A stretch of 64,000 nucleotides of DNA from assembly GCA_964502095.1 (NCBI GenBank), contig CAZCUF010000003.1:62001-126000 (forward strand), read 5' to 3'. Origin of the DNA: JACPVF01 sp964502095 (lineage in GTDB: Bacteria > Chloroflexota > Anaerolineae > Anaerolineales > Villigracilaceae). Positions 1-7,850 of the stretch are shown piece after piece; position 1 is the stretch's first letter, and each line of letters starts with the position of its first letter. The notes below the pieces were generated by a model. That model made no database searches and was not told the origin of the DNA. It saw only the letters and a list, made by a program, of their open reading frames with translations. The position numbers were made by a program, and so were the translations under genes.

Positions 1-816
1 ATGACCAAGATTCTGCATTGGTTTTTACCGTATCTGCCCGGCCTGCGAACCCTGCTATTAAATCCCTGGTCGGTTATATTGCCGCTGATCTTGATTCTTG
101 CATTGCTGAACTTAAAGAGTAAAACGAACTGGCGGGCCTGGGCAGAATCTCTCATGGGAATCTATGTATGGCCGGCCCTGGTCTTTGCTGTGATCTATTA
201 TCTTTTACTCGCTTTCACCGTAAACACCATTGACCACCGCGATCTCACCTCGGATCGTTATTACATCATCGTGTTTCCTGTAATTCTGGCCTTTGTGTTC
301 TTCACGATCGAGCATTTAATCGTCCCGCATTTGAGCGGGAACAGAATTATTTATACTGGGGCAATTGCCTGTGCCGTGCTTTGGCTGGTTTATCCGATCT
401 ATGATTTACAGGAATACATGCGCAAAGCGCTGGTACAGGGCGAACCGAGCAATTACAACATATATAACTCAAGCTATTTTACAGAAATGAAAATAACCAA
501 AGTCGGCCGCGAGCTTGTGCAGGCTCAACCGCAGGATGTTTTCTATAGTAATTATGTCAACCTGCTTTGGTTTCAATACCATCGCCCGATTCATGCGTTA
601 TTGCCGGTGGATAATTCTCTTCCGCAGGCTGAACGGATTGCCGTCTTGCGAAAGGATTATCCCGGCTGGCCCGGCGGGGAAAGCGGATATATTATCTGGT
701 ACACGCCGAACGAATACAAGTACCTCGCCTCTCCCGCAGACCTGAGCCTGATTGCGCATCTTGAATTGGTCTATAAAGACGATCATGGCGAGATTTATCG
801 TGTCACCCCCAAATAA
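1..816 (+). CDS. C-terminal part of a membrane glycosyltransferase-like protein (partial)
   Basis: The reading frame is already open at base 1, so the gene probably begins before the window; the ATG at base 1 is likely internal. Four hydrophobic segments lie in the first ~135 residues, around residues 22-38, 52-74, 87-109 and 115-131. A soluble tail of about 135 residues follows. This arrangement, multi-span membrane part then a C-terminal extracytoplasmic domain, fits the end of a GT39/ArnT-type polyprenyl-phosphate-dependent glycosyltransferase. No catalytic motif is inside the visible part, so the family call is an inference. It converges with the formate-THF ligase gene, with a shared hairpin between them. 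Confidence 0.55.
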   Translation: MTKILHWFLPYLPGLRTLLLNPWSVILPLILILALLNLKSKTNWRAWAESLMGIYVWPALVFAVIYYLLLAFTVNTIDHRDLTSDRYYIIVFPVILAFVFFTIEHLIVPHLSGNRIIYTGAIACAVLWLVYPIYDLQEYMRKALVQGEPSNYNIYNSSYFTEMKITKVGRELVQAQPQDVFYSNYVNLLWFQYHRPIHALLPVDNSLPQAERIAVLRKDYPGWPGGESGYIIWYTPNEYKYLASPADLSLIAHLELVYKDDHGEIYRVTPK

Positions 817-846
817 ACCTTCCCTCTCGAACTTCGAGAGGGAAGG
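810..846. terminator. Hairpin between convergent genes
   Basis: A perfect 13-bp stem (818-830 with 834-846, 3-nt loop) lies between the two convergent genes. Read on the minus strand it is followed by a T-rich stretch (TTTATTT), so it most likely ends the formate-THF ligase transcript. On the plus strand no T-tract follows. Confidence 0.6.
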
Positions 847-861
847 CGTCTGGCAATGTCG

Positions 862-2820
862 CTAGGATAACCCCACTACTTTTCCGGTTTTCAAATCCAA
901 ATCTACATCGTAGAAAACGGGCCGCGTGGGCAGGCCGGGCATCGTGCGCATATCGCCCAATAGCGGATATAAGAATCCCGCGCCGACTGCCGCCCTGATA
1001 TCGCTGATCAGCACGCGGAAGCCGGTCGGCGCGCCTTTGACGGAGGCATCCGTGGTGAACGAGAGATGGGTTTTGGCCATGCATAGCGGCAATTTATCGA
1101 AGCCAAGCCTTGTGTAAAGCTCCACTTTGGCTTCCGCCTCGGGTGTATAGTCCACGCCGTCTGCGCGGTAAATTTCACGGCAGATCGTTTCGATTTTCTC
1201 TTTGATCGGTTTTTCGAGCGGATACAGAAATTCAAAACGGCTTGACATTTCCGCGGCTTCGATCACCGCCCGGGCCAGTTTCACCGCCCCCGCGCCGCCG
1301 TCCATCCAATGCGTGGATGCCACCGCATCTACCGCGCCGAACTCCAACGCGGCCTGCCGCACCAATTCCACTTCGGCGGGCGTGTCGGCGGGAAAGGAGT
1401 TGACTGCCACGACCACATTGACGCCATATTTCAACGCGTTTTGAATGTGGCGTTCCAGGTTGGGCAGACCTTTTCGCAGTAGCTCCAGATTTTCCTCGAT
1501 GTATTCCGATGCCAGCGGTTTTCCGGCCACCACTTTGGGTCCGCCGCCGTGCATCTTGAGCGCGCGCACTGTGGCGACCATCACCACCACTTGCGGAATC
1601 AAACCCGAATAACGGCATTTGATGTCGAAGAATTTTTCCATGCCGATATCCGCGCCGAAGCCCGATTCGGTAACGACATAATCGGCCAGTTTGAGCGCGA
1701 TCTTGTCGGCAACGATGGAACTATTTCCGTGCGCGATATTGGCAAACGGGCCCGCGTGGACGATGGCGGGGGTGCCCTCCAGAGTTTGCATCAAATTTGG
1801 TTTGATGGCGTCCTTCATCAGAACGGTCAACGCGCCCGCCGCGCCCAAATCTTCAGCAGTGACCGCTTCGCCCTTTTTGTTCGTGCCGATCACCATCGCG
1901 CCGAGCCTGGTGCGCATGTCTTCGAGGCTGGTGGTCAGCGCCAGGATGGCCATGATTTCGGAAGCCACTGTGATGTCGAAGCCGGAACGATGCTCGAAGC
2001 CTTTTTCGTCGGGGCCGAGTCCCACTTCGATCTCACGCAGAAAGCGGTCGCTCACATCAATGACCCGCCGCCAGGTAACGGAAGCAGGGTCGATGTCGAG
2101 CCGCGCGAAGCGGGAGCGTTCTTCGCTTGTCAACTCGTTTGGATCGGTTTTGTCGATTCCCAATTTTTTCAAGCGGTACAACATGGCGGGCGAGAATCGG
2201 CGCTTGCCGTTTTTATCGGGCGGGCAAAGCGCGTTGAACAGCTTTTCGTCGTCCTGCTTGCTCTCATGGAAGATGCGCGCGTCGATGGCCGCCGCCAGAA
2301 GATTGTGCGCGGCCGTGATGGCATGAATATCGCCGGTCAGATGCAGATTGAAATCTTCCATCGGGATGATCTGGCTGTAACCGCCGCCCGCCGCGCCGCC
2401 CTTGATTCCAAAAGTTGGCCCCTGCGAAGGCTGACGGATCACCGCAATTGTTTTCTTTCCAAGATGCGCGCCCAATGCTTGCGCGAGGCCCGCCGTGACA
2501 GTGGTTTTGCCCTCGCCGAGCGGTGTGGGCGTAATAGCCGTCACATCCACATATTTTCCATCCGGGTGCTGATGTAAACGTTCGAGAATTTCAAGTTTGA
2601 TCTTCGCTTTGTATGGGCCGTAAAGTTCAAGCTCGTTCGGATGAATCCCCAATTCAGCCGCCACCCGCAAGATAGGTTTTAATTTGGCTTCCTGCGCGAT
2701 CTCAATATCAGACGGTACGGGCCGGCGCAGTTTCAATTTGGTCGGCGCGAATTTCACAACCGTTTTTCTTTTGGCAGTCTGCCTTTTGGAAGCTCTGGCC
2801 GTTTTGGTCAAAGTTGGCAT
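862..2820 (-). CDS. fhs: Formate--tetrahydrofolate ligase
   Basis: This cytoplasmic enzyme joins formate to tetrahydrofolate using ATP, giving 10-formyl-THF for one-carbon metabolism. The protein has the family P-loop region (TPLGEGKTT, about residues 97-105) and the following GPTFGIKGGAAGGG stretch, and conserved family sequence continues to the C-terminus. I chose the ATG at 2820 because AGGAGG lies 5 nt upstream. A longer frame could start at GTG 2916, overlapping the preceding stop, but its extra 32 residues do not look conserved. Even from 2820 the protein has a Lys/Arg/Thr-rich N-terminal extension of about 35 residues before the normal fold. It lies just downstream of the isopentenyl phosphate kinase gene in the same direction. 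Confidence 0.95.
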   Translation of the reverse strand: MPTLTKTARASKRQTAKRKTVVKFAPTKLKLRRPVPSDIEIAQEAKLKPILRVAAELGIHPNELELYGPYKAKIKLEILERLHQHPDGKYVDVTAITPTPLGEGKTTVTAGLAQALGAHLGKKTIAVIRQPSQGPTFGIKGGAAGGGYSQIIPMEDFNLHLTGDIHAITAAHNLLAAAIDARIFHESKQDDEKLFNALCPPDKNGKRRFSPAMLYRLKKLGIDKTDPNELTSEERSRFARLDIDPASVTWRRVIDVSDRFLREIEVGLGPDEKGFEHRSGFDITVASEIMAILALTTSLEDMRTRLGAMVIGTNKKGEAVTAEDLGAAGALTVLMKDAIKPNLMQTLEGTPAIVHAGPFANIAHGNSSIVADKIALKLADYVVTESGFGADIGMEKFFDIKCRYSGLIPQVVVMVATVRALKMHGGGPKVVAGKPLASEYIEENLELLRKGLPNLERHIQNALKYGVNVVVAVNSFPADTPAEVELVRQAALEFGAVDAVASTHWMDGGAGAVKLARAVIEAAEMSSRFEFLYPLEKPIKEKIETICREIYRADGVDYTPEAEAKVELYTRLGFDKLPLCMAKTHLSFTTDASVKGAPTGFRVLISDIRAAVGAGFLYPLLGDMRTMPGLPTRPVFYDVDLDLKTGKVVGLS

Positions 2821-2912
2821 TGTTCCTCCTGATCGGTGATTGATAAGAGTATTTTCAGCCAATCTGACGGTTTCGGGAATAGACTTCCATCCCCCGTTTT
2901 GGATAATGTTTG

Positions 2913-3710
2913 TCACACTCTGATGCGCGTGCCGATTTCACCGCCCTGTAGAGCCCGCGTCACATTGCCCGATTCTTCTCCCGAAAAAATCAACGCTTCC
3001 AGGCCATGAACCTGATTCGCCAAACTCAACATTTCCTCGACCTTGGATTCCATCCCGCCGGTGACATCCACCGCGCTGGCGCCTTTCACGTCTGCCCGCA
3101 TCTTTTCGAAGGACTTGGAATTGATCTCGTTTAATAAGCGCGTCCGTCCCGGAAAATCCTCCCAGACTCCTTCCTCGAGTCCCGCCAGCAGGATTCGAGT
3201 TGGGCGTAACTCGCGCGCAAGATGTCCGAACAACTCTTCCGTCGAAAGAATCGTGCCGCCGCGCAATTCGTCGAATACGACATCGCCATAAACGACCGGT
3301 AAAAGGCGATGTTCGAACGCCTTACGAAGCGGACGCAGATCCCATGCTGAAACCTGGCCGTCCCGCGCGCTCACACTCGAGGAGGGAGGAAACGAAAGCG
3401 CGGAAATGGACGCGTTGTGCAAAGCATCCATCACGTGACGATTGAGTGCCGCGGCCTGATGGCGGACCTCTGCAAAGCCGCGCCAGCCGGCCTCATCGCG
3501 CACGCCCGCGCGTGTGCCATATTCCCTGGCGGCCACATGCCCAAACGAGCCGGAGCCGTGGCCCAATAAAATACGCAGTTCCGAATTCTGCTTGAGAACA
3601 TCGGCGATTTGTCCCGCCAGATCGTTCAGCTTATCCAGGCGCGGCGTAAAAGGTTTGGTCTTGTCGGTAATGAGCGAGCCGCCCAGTTTGAGAAATATCA
3701 ATTCAGGCAT
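2913..3710 (-). CDS. Isopentenyl phosphate kinase (amino acid kinase family)
   Basis: This kinase phosphorylates isopentenyl phosphate to isopentenyl diphosphate, the last step of the alternative mevalonate pathway known in archaea and some Chloroflexota. The N-terminus has the amino acid kinase motif KLGGS followed by ITDK. GHGSGSFGH, around residue 53, carries the histidine that marks this family (H60 in archaeal enzymes). A C-terminal DVTGGM segment fits the nucleotide-binding part. At 265 residues it has the usual length. An ATG at 3710 and a TTG at 3716 are both possible starts; neither has a good ribosome-binding site. Its stop overlaps a GTG that could extend fhs. Other amino acid kinases (glutamate 5-kinase, UMP kinase) lack the GxGSFGH signature. 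Confidence 0.8.
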   Translation of the reverse strand: MPELIFLKLGGSLITDKTKPFTPRLDKLNDLAGQIADVLKQNSELRILLGHGSGSFGHVAAREYGTRAGVRDEAGWRGFAEVRHQAAALNRHVMDALHNASISALSFPPSSSVSARDGQVSAWDLRPLRKAFEHRLLPVVYGDVVFDELRGGTILSTEELFGHLARELRPTRILLAGLEEGVWEDFPGRTRLLNEINSKSFEKMRADVKGASAVDVTGGMESKVEEMLSLANQVHGLEALIFSGEESGNVTRALQGGEIGTRIRV

Positions 3711-3810
3711 TGCCAAGTTTTACCACAAAAGAAGTTTGATTTAAAAGCCAGAAATTATCAGGAAAGAAATATGGTGGAAACATTGCCATTTGTAGGGCGA
3801 ATCGTTCACA

Positions 3811-3819
3811 TGCTATAAT
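3811..3819 (+). promoter_or_regulatory. Extended -10 promoter box of the 3831 gene
   Basis: TGCTATAAT is a perfect extended -10 box ending 11 nt before the ATG at 3831. Transcription would start about 5 nt before the start codon, giving an almost leaderless mRNA. No Shine-Dalgarno sequence is visible. Confidence 0.5.
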
Positions 3820-3830
3820 CCTTTTCGGAT

Positions 3831-4700
3831 ATGGACATTCATGCCGGGATCATCGCCGCCGTTGCGATTGGGCTGGTCGCCTCGTTTCTGGCCATTCGGG
3901 TTGGTCTGGCTTCCATCCGGTCTGGGCGCAAGCTGACGTTTTACCGATTGCGCCAGGAGCGCGTCTATGGTGGCTGGCGTTGGATCGGGGTCGGCGTACT
4001 TTTTTTGGCGGCCGCGGCCTGGCTGACGTTCTATGGCGAACCGGTGGCTTATACATATTTTCCTCCATCGCCAACGCCCAGCCTCACCCTCAGCCCGACT
4101 GTGATTCCGACCATTACACAGACTCCCACCATCACACTCACGCCGACCATTACCGATACTCCCTCTGTGACCGATACGCCTACGATTACCCCTACGCCAT
4201 ATCTGCCCGATCCCATTCAGGCAATGTTCCAGAGTATCGTTACGCCCAACCCCGCGGCGATTTTCAGCCCGATCAGCTTTTCAACGCAATTTGACGGTAT
4301 CACTGCTGTGAATCCGCAAACCGTATTTCAAAACCCGGTAGGTCATATGTACGGCGCTTTTTCGTACAACGAGATGACCCCCGGCGTTCAATGGACCGCG
4401 CTCTGGTTCCGCGATGGAAAACTGGTTCATTTCGAAACCAAGCCCTGGGATGGAACTACCGGTGGTTACGGTTTCACGGATTGGAATCCAAGTCCGGCTG
4501 AATGGCTGGCGGGAACGTATGATGTGCAACTCTTTGTCGGTTTGGATTGGAAAGTGGTGGGCGAGTTTATCGTTCAAGGCAACCCGCCAACCGCATCGCC
4601 GACGATGACCTTGAAACCAACCGTCACCCCCACACTCACCAAAACTCCGTCTCCCACACCGACTTCCACGCGCACGCACCAACCGACGGCGACGCCGTAA
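3831..4700 (+). CDS. Membrane-anchored protein with Thr/Pro linkers, unknown function
   Basis: I do not recognise the family. Two hydrophobic segments (about residues 7-25 and 52-66) are followed by a 55-residue linker of repeated TPT/TIT units. A globular domain of about 110 residues, rich in aromatic residues, comes next, and a second Thr/Pro tail closes the protein. The layout predicts an extracytoplasmic sensor-like or wall-associated domain on a stalk. The central domain (PVGHMYG... VQWTALWF... GTYDVQLFVG) looks like a beta-sandwich, which is an inference. It is followed after 35 nt by the NYN-domain gene and is probably cotranscribed with it. Confidence 0.75.
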   Translation: MDIHAGIIAAVAIGLVASFLAIRVGLASIRSGRKLTFYRLRQERVYGGWRWIGVGVLFLAAAAWLTFYGEPVAYTYFPPSPTPSLTLSPTVIPTITQTPTITLTPTITDTPSVTDTPTITPTPYLPDPIQAMFQSIVTPNPAAIFSPISFSTQFDGITAVNPQTVFQNPVGHMYGAFSYNEMTPGVQWTALWFRDGKLVHFETKPWDGTTGGYGFTDWNPSPAEWLAGTYDVQLFVGLDWKVVGEFIVQGNPPTASPTMTLKPTVTPTLTKTPSPTPTSTRTHQPTATP

Positions 4701-4735
4701 GGTAATTTTGTTTATATTTTGCAGGAGGATAGTCC

Positions 4736-6349
4736 ATGGATCCATATTCTGAAAGCTCATCTCAATTGAACACTGCGTTATTCATCGACTTCGACAATAT
4801 CTTCATCAACCTGGCCGAACAGGATAAACAGGCGGCGGAGAAATTCGCCACCAACCCGAACCGCTGGCTGAGTTGGCTGGAGAGTCATCTGCCGATGGAT
4901 TATCGCGGCGGAAGTTTCGCCAACCGCCGGATTCTGATTCGACGCTGTTACCTGAACCCGAACTCGTTTTCAGAGTATCGGCCTCATTTCATCCGCTCCG
5001 CTTTCGAGGTCATCGATTGCCCGCCGCTGACCGCGCGCGGCAAGACCAGCACCGATATTCACATGGTGATGGATATACTGGACGCGCTCAGTCACGATAC
5101 CTATTTCCATGAATTTATTGTTCTCTCGGGCGATGCCGATTTCACCCCGGTATTATTGAATTTACGCAAACACGCCCGTTACAGCGCTGTGCTGTCGGTG
5201 GGCTATGCTTCTCCTGCCTATCGCGCCTCGTGCGATCAACTGATCAAACAAACCGCCTTCATGGAAAACGCGCTGGGTATCCATTACGAGGACGAAGAAC
5301 AAACCGTCGGCGCTGTCAAGGAAATCAACAAGACCACCGAGAAATTGCTCAAACGCATTGCCGACCATTTGTATGACGCCGCGGCTTCGCCGACAGGCCT
5401 GCCGGGAAATGATTTGCCGGAGATTTACAAGGAATACCCCGAATTCAAACAGGGAAATCATTGGCTGGGCTTCTATTCCCTGAAGCGGCTGACGCAGGCC
5501 GTCGTGGATCAGCGGAAGGACCTTGTGATGATCGATGACGAGGATTCGTGGCGCGTTACGCGGCAGGTTTTTGCCACATGGTTATACTCGAACGACGAGA
5601 AATCCAAAACCATTCAGACTCTTCCCGCGAGTTCACAGGATTTGCGCGGGGAAGTGGTGGCCTGGATCAAGAATCTGGTGGGCGCTTCGCCGACCCCGAT
5701 TTCACTTGGCGCATTGGCGCAGAGTTTGAGCCAAAAATTTTCCGATCAGGAAATTAATTCGAACTGGCTGGGCGCGGGGAGCTTCAAAAACCTGCTTCGA
5801 CAGCTGGATTTGGACGGCCTGATGATTTCATCCGGCGCGCCCGATTCGCCCGGATATTTGTACGATCCGGCGCGGCACACATTGCCGACTCATGCGCAGG
5901 AAGAAGTGGAGGCCATCCAGAAGCCTTTGGAGGACACCTTTGCCGTGCGCTATCCTGAACTGTCGCCGCTCGCCCAGAAAATCCATCAGCTGACCGACAT
6001 GCCCTATCTGATGCCCGAATATTACGGATTATTGTTCCGCGAGATTGCGCGCGAAGTGAACGAACGCGGCTACCAAATGACCCAGACCTCGCGCACCGTC
6101 CGGGACCGATGTATCGAGCGCGGCGCGCCGATCGCGCGTTCGCATGTCAATTTCATGTTGACGGGCCTGTATTATGCAGGCTATCGGCTCGGTTCGCATA
6201 AACCGGAAGATCCCGTGAAATTGGGCGAAGTGATGGTGGAGAACACCTTCAATGTATGCCGGGCGGCGCAGTTTGAATTGAGCGAGCCCGAACGCGAACA
6301 GGTGCGCGAGTGGCTGTTGAAAGAGATTGGCGAGGAGCCGGTCGAATGA
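4736..6349 (+). CDS. NYN-domain (LabA/limkain-like) RNase with OST-HTH-like region
   Basis: Residues 15-180 form a NYN (PIN-like) nuclease domain. Its acidic metal-binding residues are visible in FIDFDN near the N-terminus, in TSTDIHMVMD and in LSGDADFTP. Residues about 205-275 resemble an OST-HTH/LOTUS RNA-binding module, and a second similar region may follow (about 300-385). Such proteins are predicted RNases or RNA-binding regulators in the cytoplasm; the substrate is unknown. An AGGAGG site sits just before the ATG. The stop overlaps the start of the thioesterase gene as ATGA, so the two are translationally coupled. Confidence 0.85.
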   Translation: MDPYSESSSQLNTALFIDFDNIFINLAEQDKQAAEKFATNPNRWLSWLESHLPMDYRGGSFANRRILIRRCYLNPNSFSEYRPHFIRSAFEVIDCPPLTARGKTSTDIHMVMDILDALSHDTYFHEFIVLSGDADFTPVLLNLRKHARYSAVLSVGYASPAYRASCDQLIKQTAFMENALGIHYEDEEQTVGAVKEINKTTEKLLKRIADHLYDAAASPTGLPGNDLPEIYKEYPEFKQGNHWLGFYSLKRLTQAVVDQRKDLVMIDDEDSWRVTRQVFATWLYSNDEKSKTIQTLPASSQDLRGEVVAWIKNLVGASPTPISLGALAQSLSQKFSDQEINSNWLGAGSFKNLLRQLDLDGLMISSGAPDSPGYLYDPARHTLPTHAQEEVEAIQKPLEDTFAVRYPELSPLAQKIHQLTDMPYLMPEYYGLLFREIAREVNERGYQMTQTSRTVRDRCIERGAPIARSHVNFMLTGLYYAGYRLGSHKPEDPVKLGEVMVENTFNVCRAAQFELSEPEREQVREWLLKEIGEEPVE

Positions 6350-6834
6350 ACGCAGGTCCCAGGGCCTTTCAGGATTATTATCCCGACTCCCTCGCGCATT
6401 GCTATGGCTGTGGGCGGCTGAATGAATACGGTTACCAGATAAAAAGTTATTGGGATGGCGAAGAGTCGGTTTGCCATTTTATGCCGAAACCGTATCATAT
6501 CGCCATCCCCGGTTATGTATATGGCGGACTGCTTGCTTCGCTCATCGATTGTCATGGCACAGGAACCGCCTCCGCGGCGGGCTATCGCGCTGAACACCGC
6601 GCCATGGATACCAGGCCGCCCTTGCGCTATCTCACTGCATCCCTACATGTGGAGTACCTGAAGCCGACGATATTGGGCATCGAGTTGGAAGTGCGCGGCA
6701 GGGTAAAGGAAGTTAAAGGCCGCAGGGTAACGATCGAAGAGTGGATCGTCGTCAACTATGATATTACCGTGCGCGGTGAAGTGGTTGCAGTACAGGTGCC
6801 CGATTCGATGCTGGAAGATTTGATGAAGAGTTAA
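6346..6834 (+). CDS. PaaI-type hotdog thioesterase
   Basis: This small cytoplasmic protein of 162 residues has the hotdog-fold features of PaaI/YbgC-type acyl-CoA thioesterases. HCYGCGRLN is a Cys-containing entry motif common in this subgroup. GYVYGGLLASLIDCHGTGTA is the central helix, and a C-terminal beta region follows (LHVEYLKPT..., LEVRGRVKEVKGRR). It presumably hydrolyses an acyl-CoA thioester; the chain specificity cannot be read from the sequence. The start is fixed by the ATGA overlap with the NYN gene. An in-frame upstream ATG lies inside that gene and is not needed. Confidence 0.85.
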   Translation: MNAGPRAFQDYYPDSLAHCYGCGRLNEYGYQIKSYWDGEESVCHFMPKPYHIAIPGYVYGGLLASLIDCHGTGTASAAGYRAEHRAMDTRPPLRYLTASLHVEYLKPTILGIELEVRGRVKEVKGRRVTIEEWIVVNYDITVRGEVVAVQVPDSMLEDLMKS

Positions 6835-6850
6835 TCTGTTGCGCATCGAA

Positions 6851-6884
6851 AACAGCGGAGATTTTCTCCGCTGTTTTTATTTTC
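6851..6884. terminator. Intrinsic terminator, bidirectional
   Basis: An 11-bp stem (6851-6861 with 6865-6875, TTT loop) is followed by a T-rich run on the plus strand and preceded by A residues, so it can work on both strands. It separates the thioesterase gene from convergent psuG. Confidence 0.9.
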
Positions 6885-6918
6885 TTGCGTCGACCCAAAA
6901 AAACTTATATCTTTGCCG

Positions 6919-7839
6919 TTAGATGACTGCAGTGCGGCGTCTCGCAGTGACCGCACGCGCAATCTGCGCGGCCAGGTGAGCATTGTTCAACAGCAGCGAC
7001 AAATTAGCCTGTAGCGATCTTCCTTGAGTCAATTCGCTGATGCGCTGAAGCAGGAAAGGGGTCAGGGCCTGGCCGTGAATTTTTTTCTCTTTGGCTTCTT
7101 CCGAGGCTCTGGTAATCTGCGGGTCCATCTCGGACTTTGGAATTGCATCCGCTATGGGAATTGGATTCGTGACGAGGACCGCACTGCGCAAACCCATCTC
7201 CCAATGTGCCGTTGCAAACGCGGCAATCTCTTCGGCCGAGTCGAGTCTCGCGCTGGTTTTGAGACCGCTTTCACGCGCATAGAACGCGGGAAACTCATCG
7301 GTTTGAAAACCGACTACCGGCACGCTCATCGTTTCGAGATATTCCAGCGTGGCGGGTAAATCCAGAATTGCCTTTGCGCCTGCACACACCACGATCATGG
7401 GTGTATCGGCCAGCGCCTGCAGGTCGGCAGAGACATCGAACCGCGCCTCGCGGTGCACGCCGCCGATTCCGCCGGTGGCAAAGACTTTGATTCCCGCCTG
7501 CTGTGCAATGAACATCGTCCCAGCCACTGTGGTGCCGCCGCTTTGCTTCTTAACGACGGCCGCGGCCAGGTCGCGGCGGCTGGCTTTGACGTTATCTTTT
7601 TCGCCCGCCAATTCTTCGAGCTCGGAATCATTCAGGCCGACGCGGATTTGTCCGCGGAGCAGGGCAATGGTGGCGGGCATTGCTCCTTCGTTGCGGATGG
7701 CGGCTTCCATGTCCCGCGCGAGCGACAGGTTGCGCGGACGCGGCAGGCCGTGTGTGATCACCGTCGATTCGAGCGCAACCACAGGCAGGTTTAACTTCAT
7801 CGCCCGTGCGATCTCAGGAGAAAGAGTTGGCGAAATCAT
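6919..7839 (-). CDS. psuG: Pseudouridine-5'-phosphate glycosidase
   Basis: This enzyme splits pseudouridine 5'-phosphate into uracil and ribose 5-phosphate, recycling pseudouridine from degraded RNA. The protein is 306 residues, the normal length. It has the family's opening ALESTVITHGLPRP, followed by MPATIALLRG and VGL. The conserved middle part is GGTTVAGTM... FATGGIGGVHR, and the P-S-substituted active-site region SVPVVGFQTDEFPAFY follows. No pseudouridine kinase gene (psuK) is adjacent. It is the last gene of a minus-strand unit with the two SPFH-like proteins, 11 nt after the second one. No strong ribosome-binding site is visible. Confidence 0.93.
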   Translation of the reverse strand: MISPTLSPEIARAMKLNLPVVALESTVITHGLPRPRNLSLARDMEAAIRNEGAMPATIALLRGQIRVGLNDSELEELAGEKDNVKASRRDLAAAVVKKQSGGTTVAGTMFIAQQAGIKVFATGGIGGVHREARFDVSADLQALADTPMIVVCAGAKAILDLPATLEYLETMSVPVVGFQTDEFPAFYARESGLKTSARLDSAEEIAAFATAHWEMGLRSAVLVTNPIPIADAIPKSEMDPQITRASEEAKEKKIHGQALTPFLLQRISELTQGRSLQANLSLLLNNAHLAAQIARAVTARRRTAVI

Positions 7840-7850
7840 ACCGAAATTTT

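Noticed and set aside
1549..2577. Long open frame of 342 codons on the plus strand
   Set aside because: It lies wholly antisense to fhs, has no family features, and is rich in His/Arg/Asp as expected of a shadow of a GC-rich gene.
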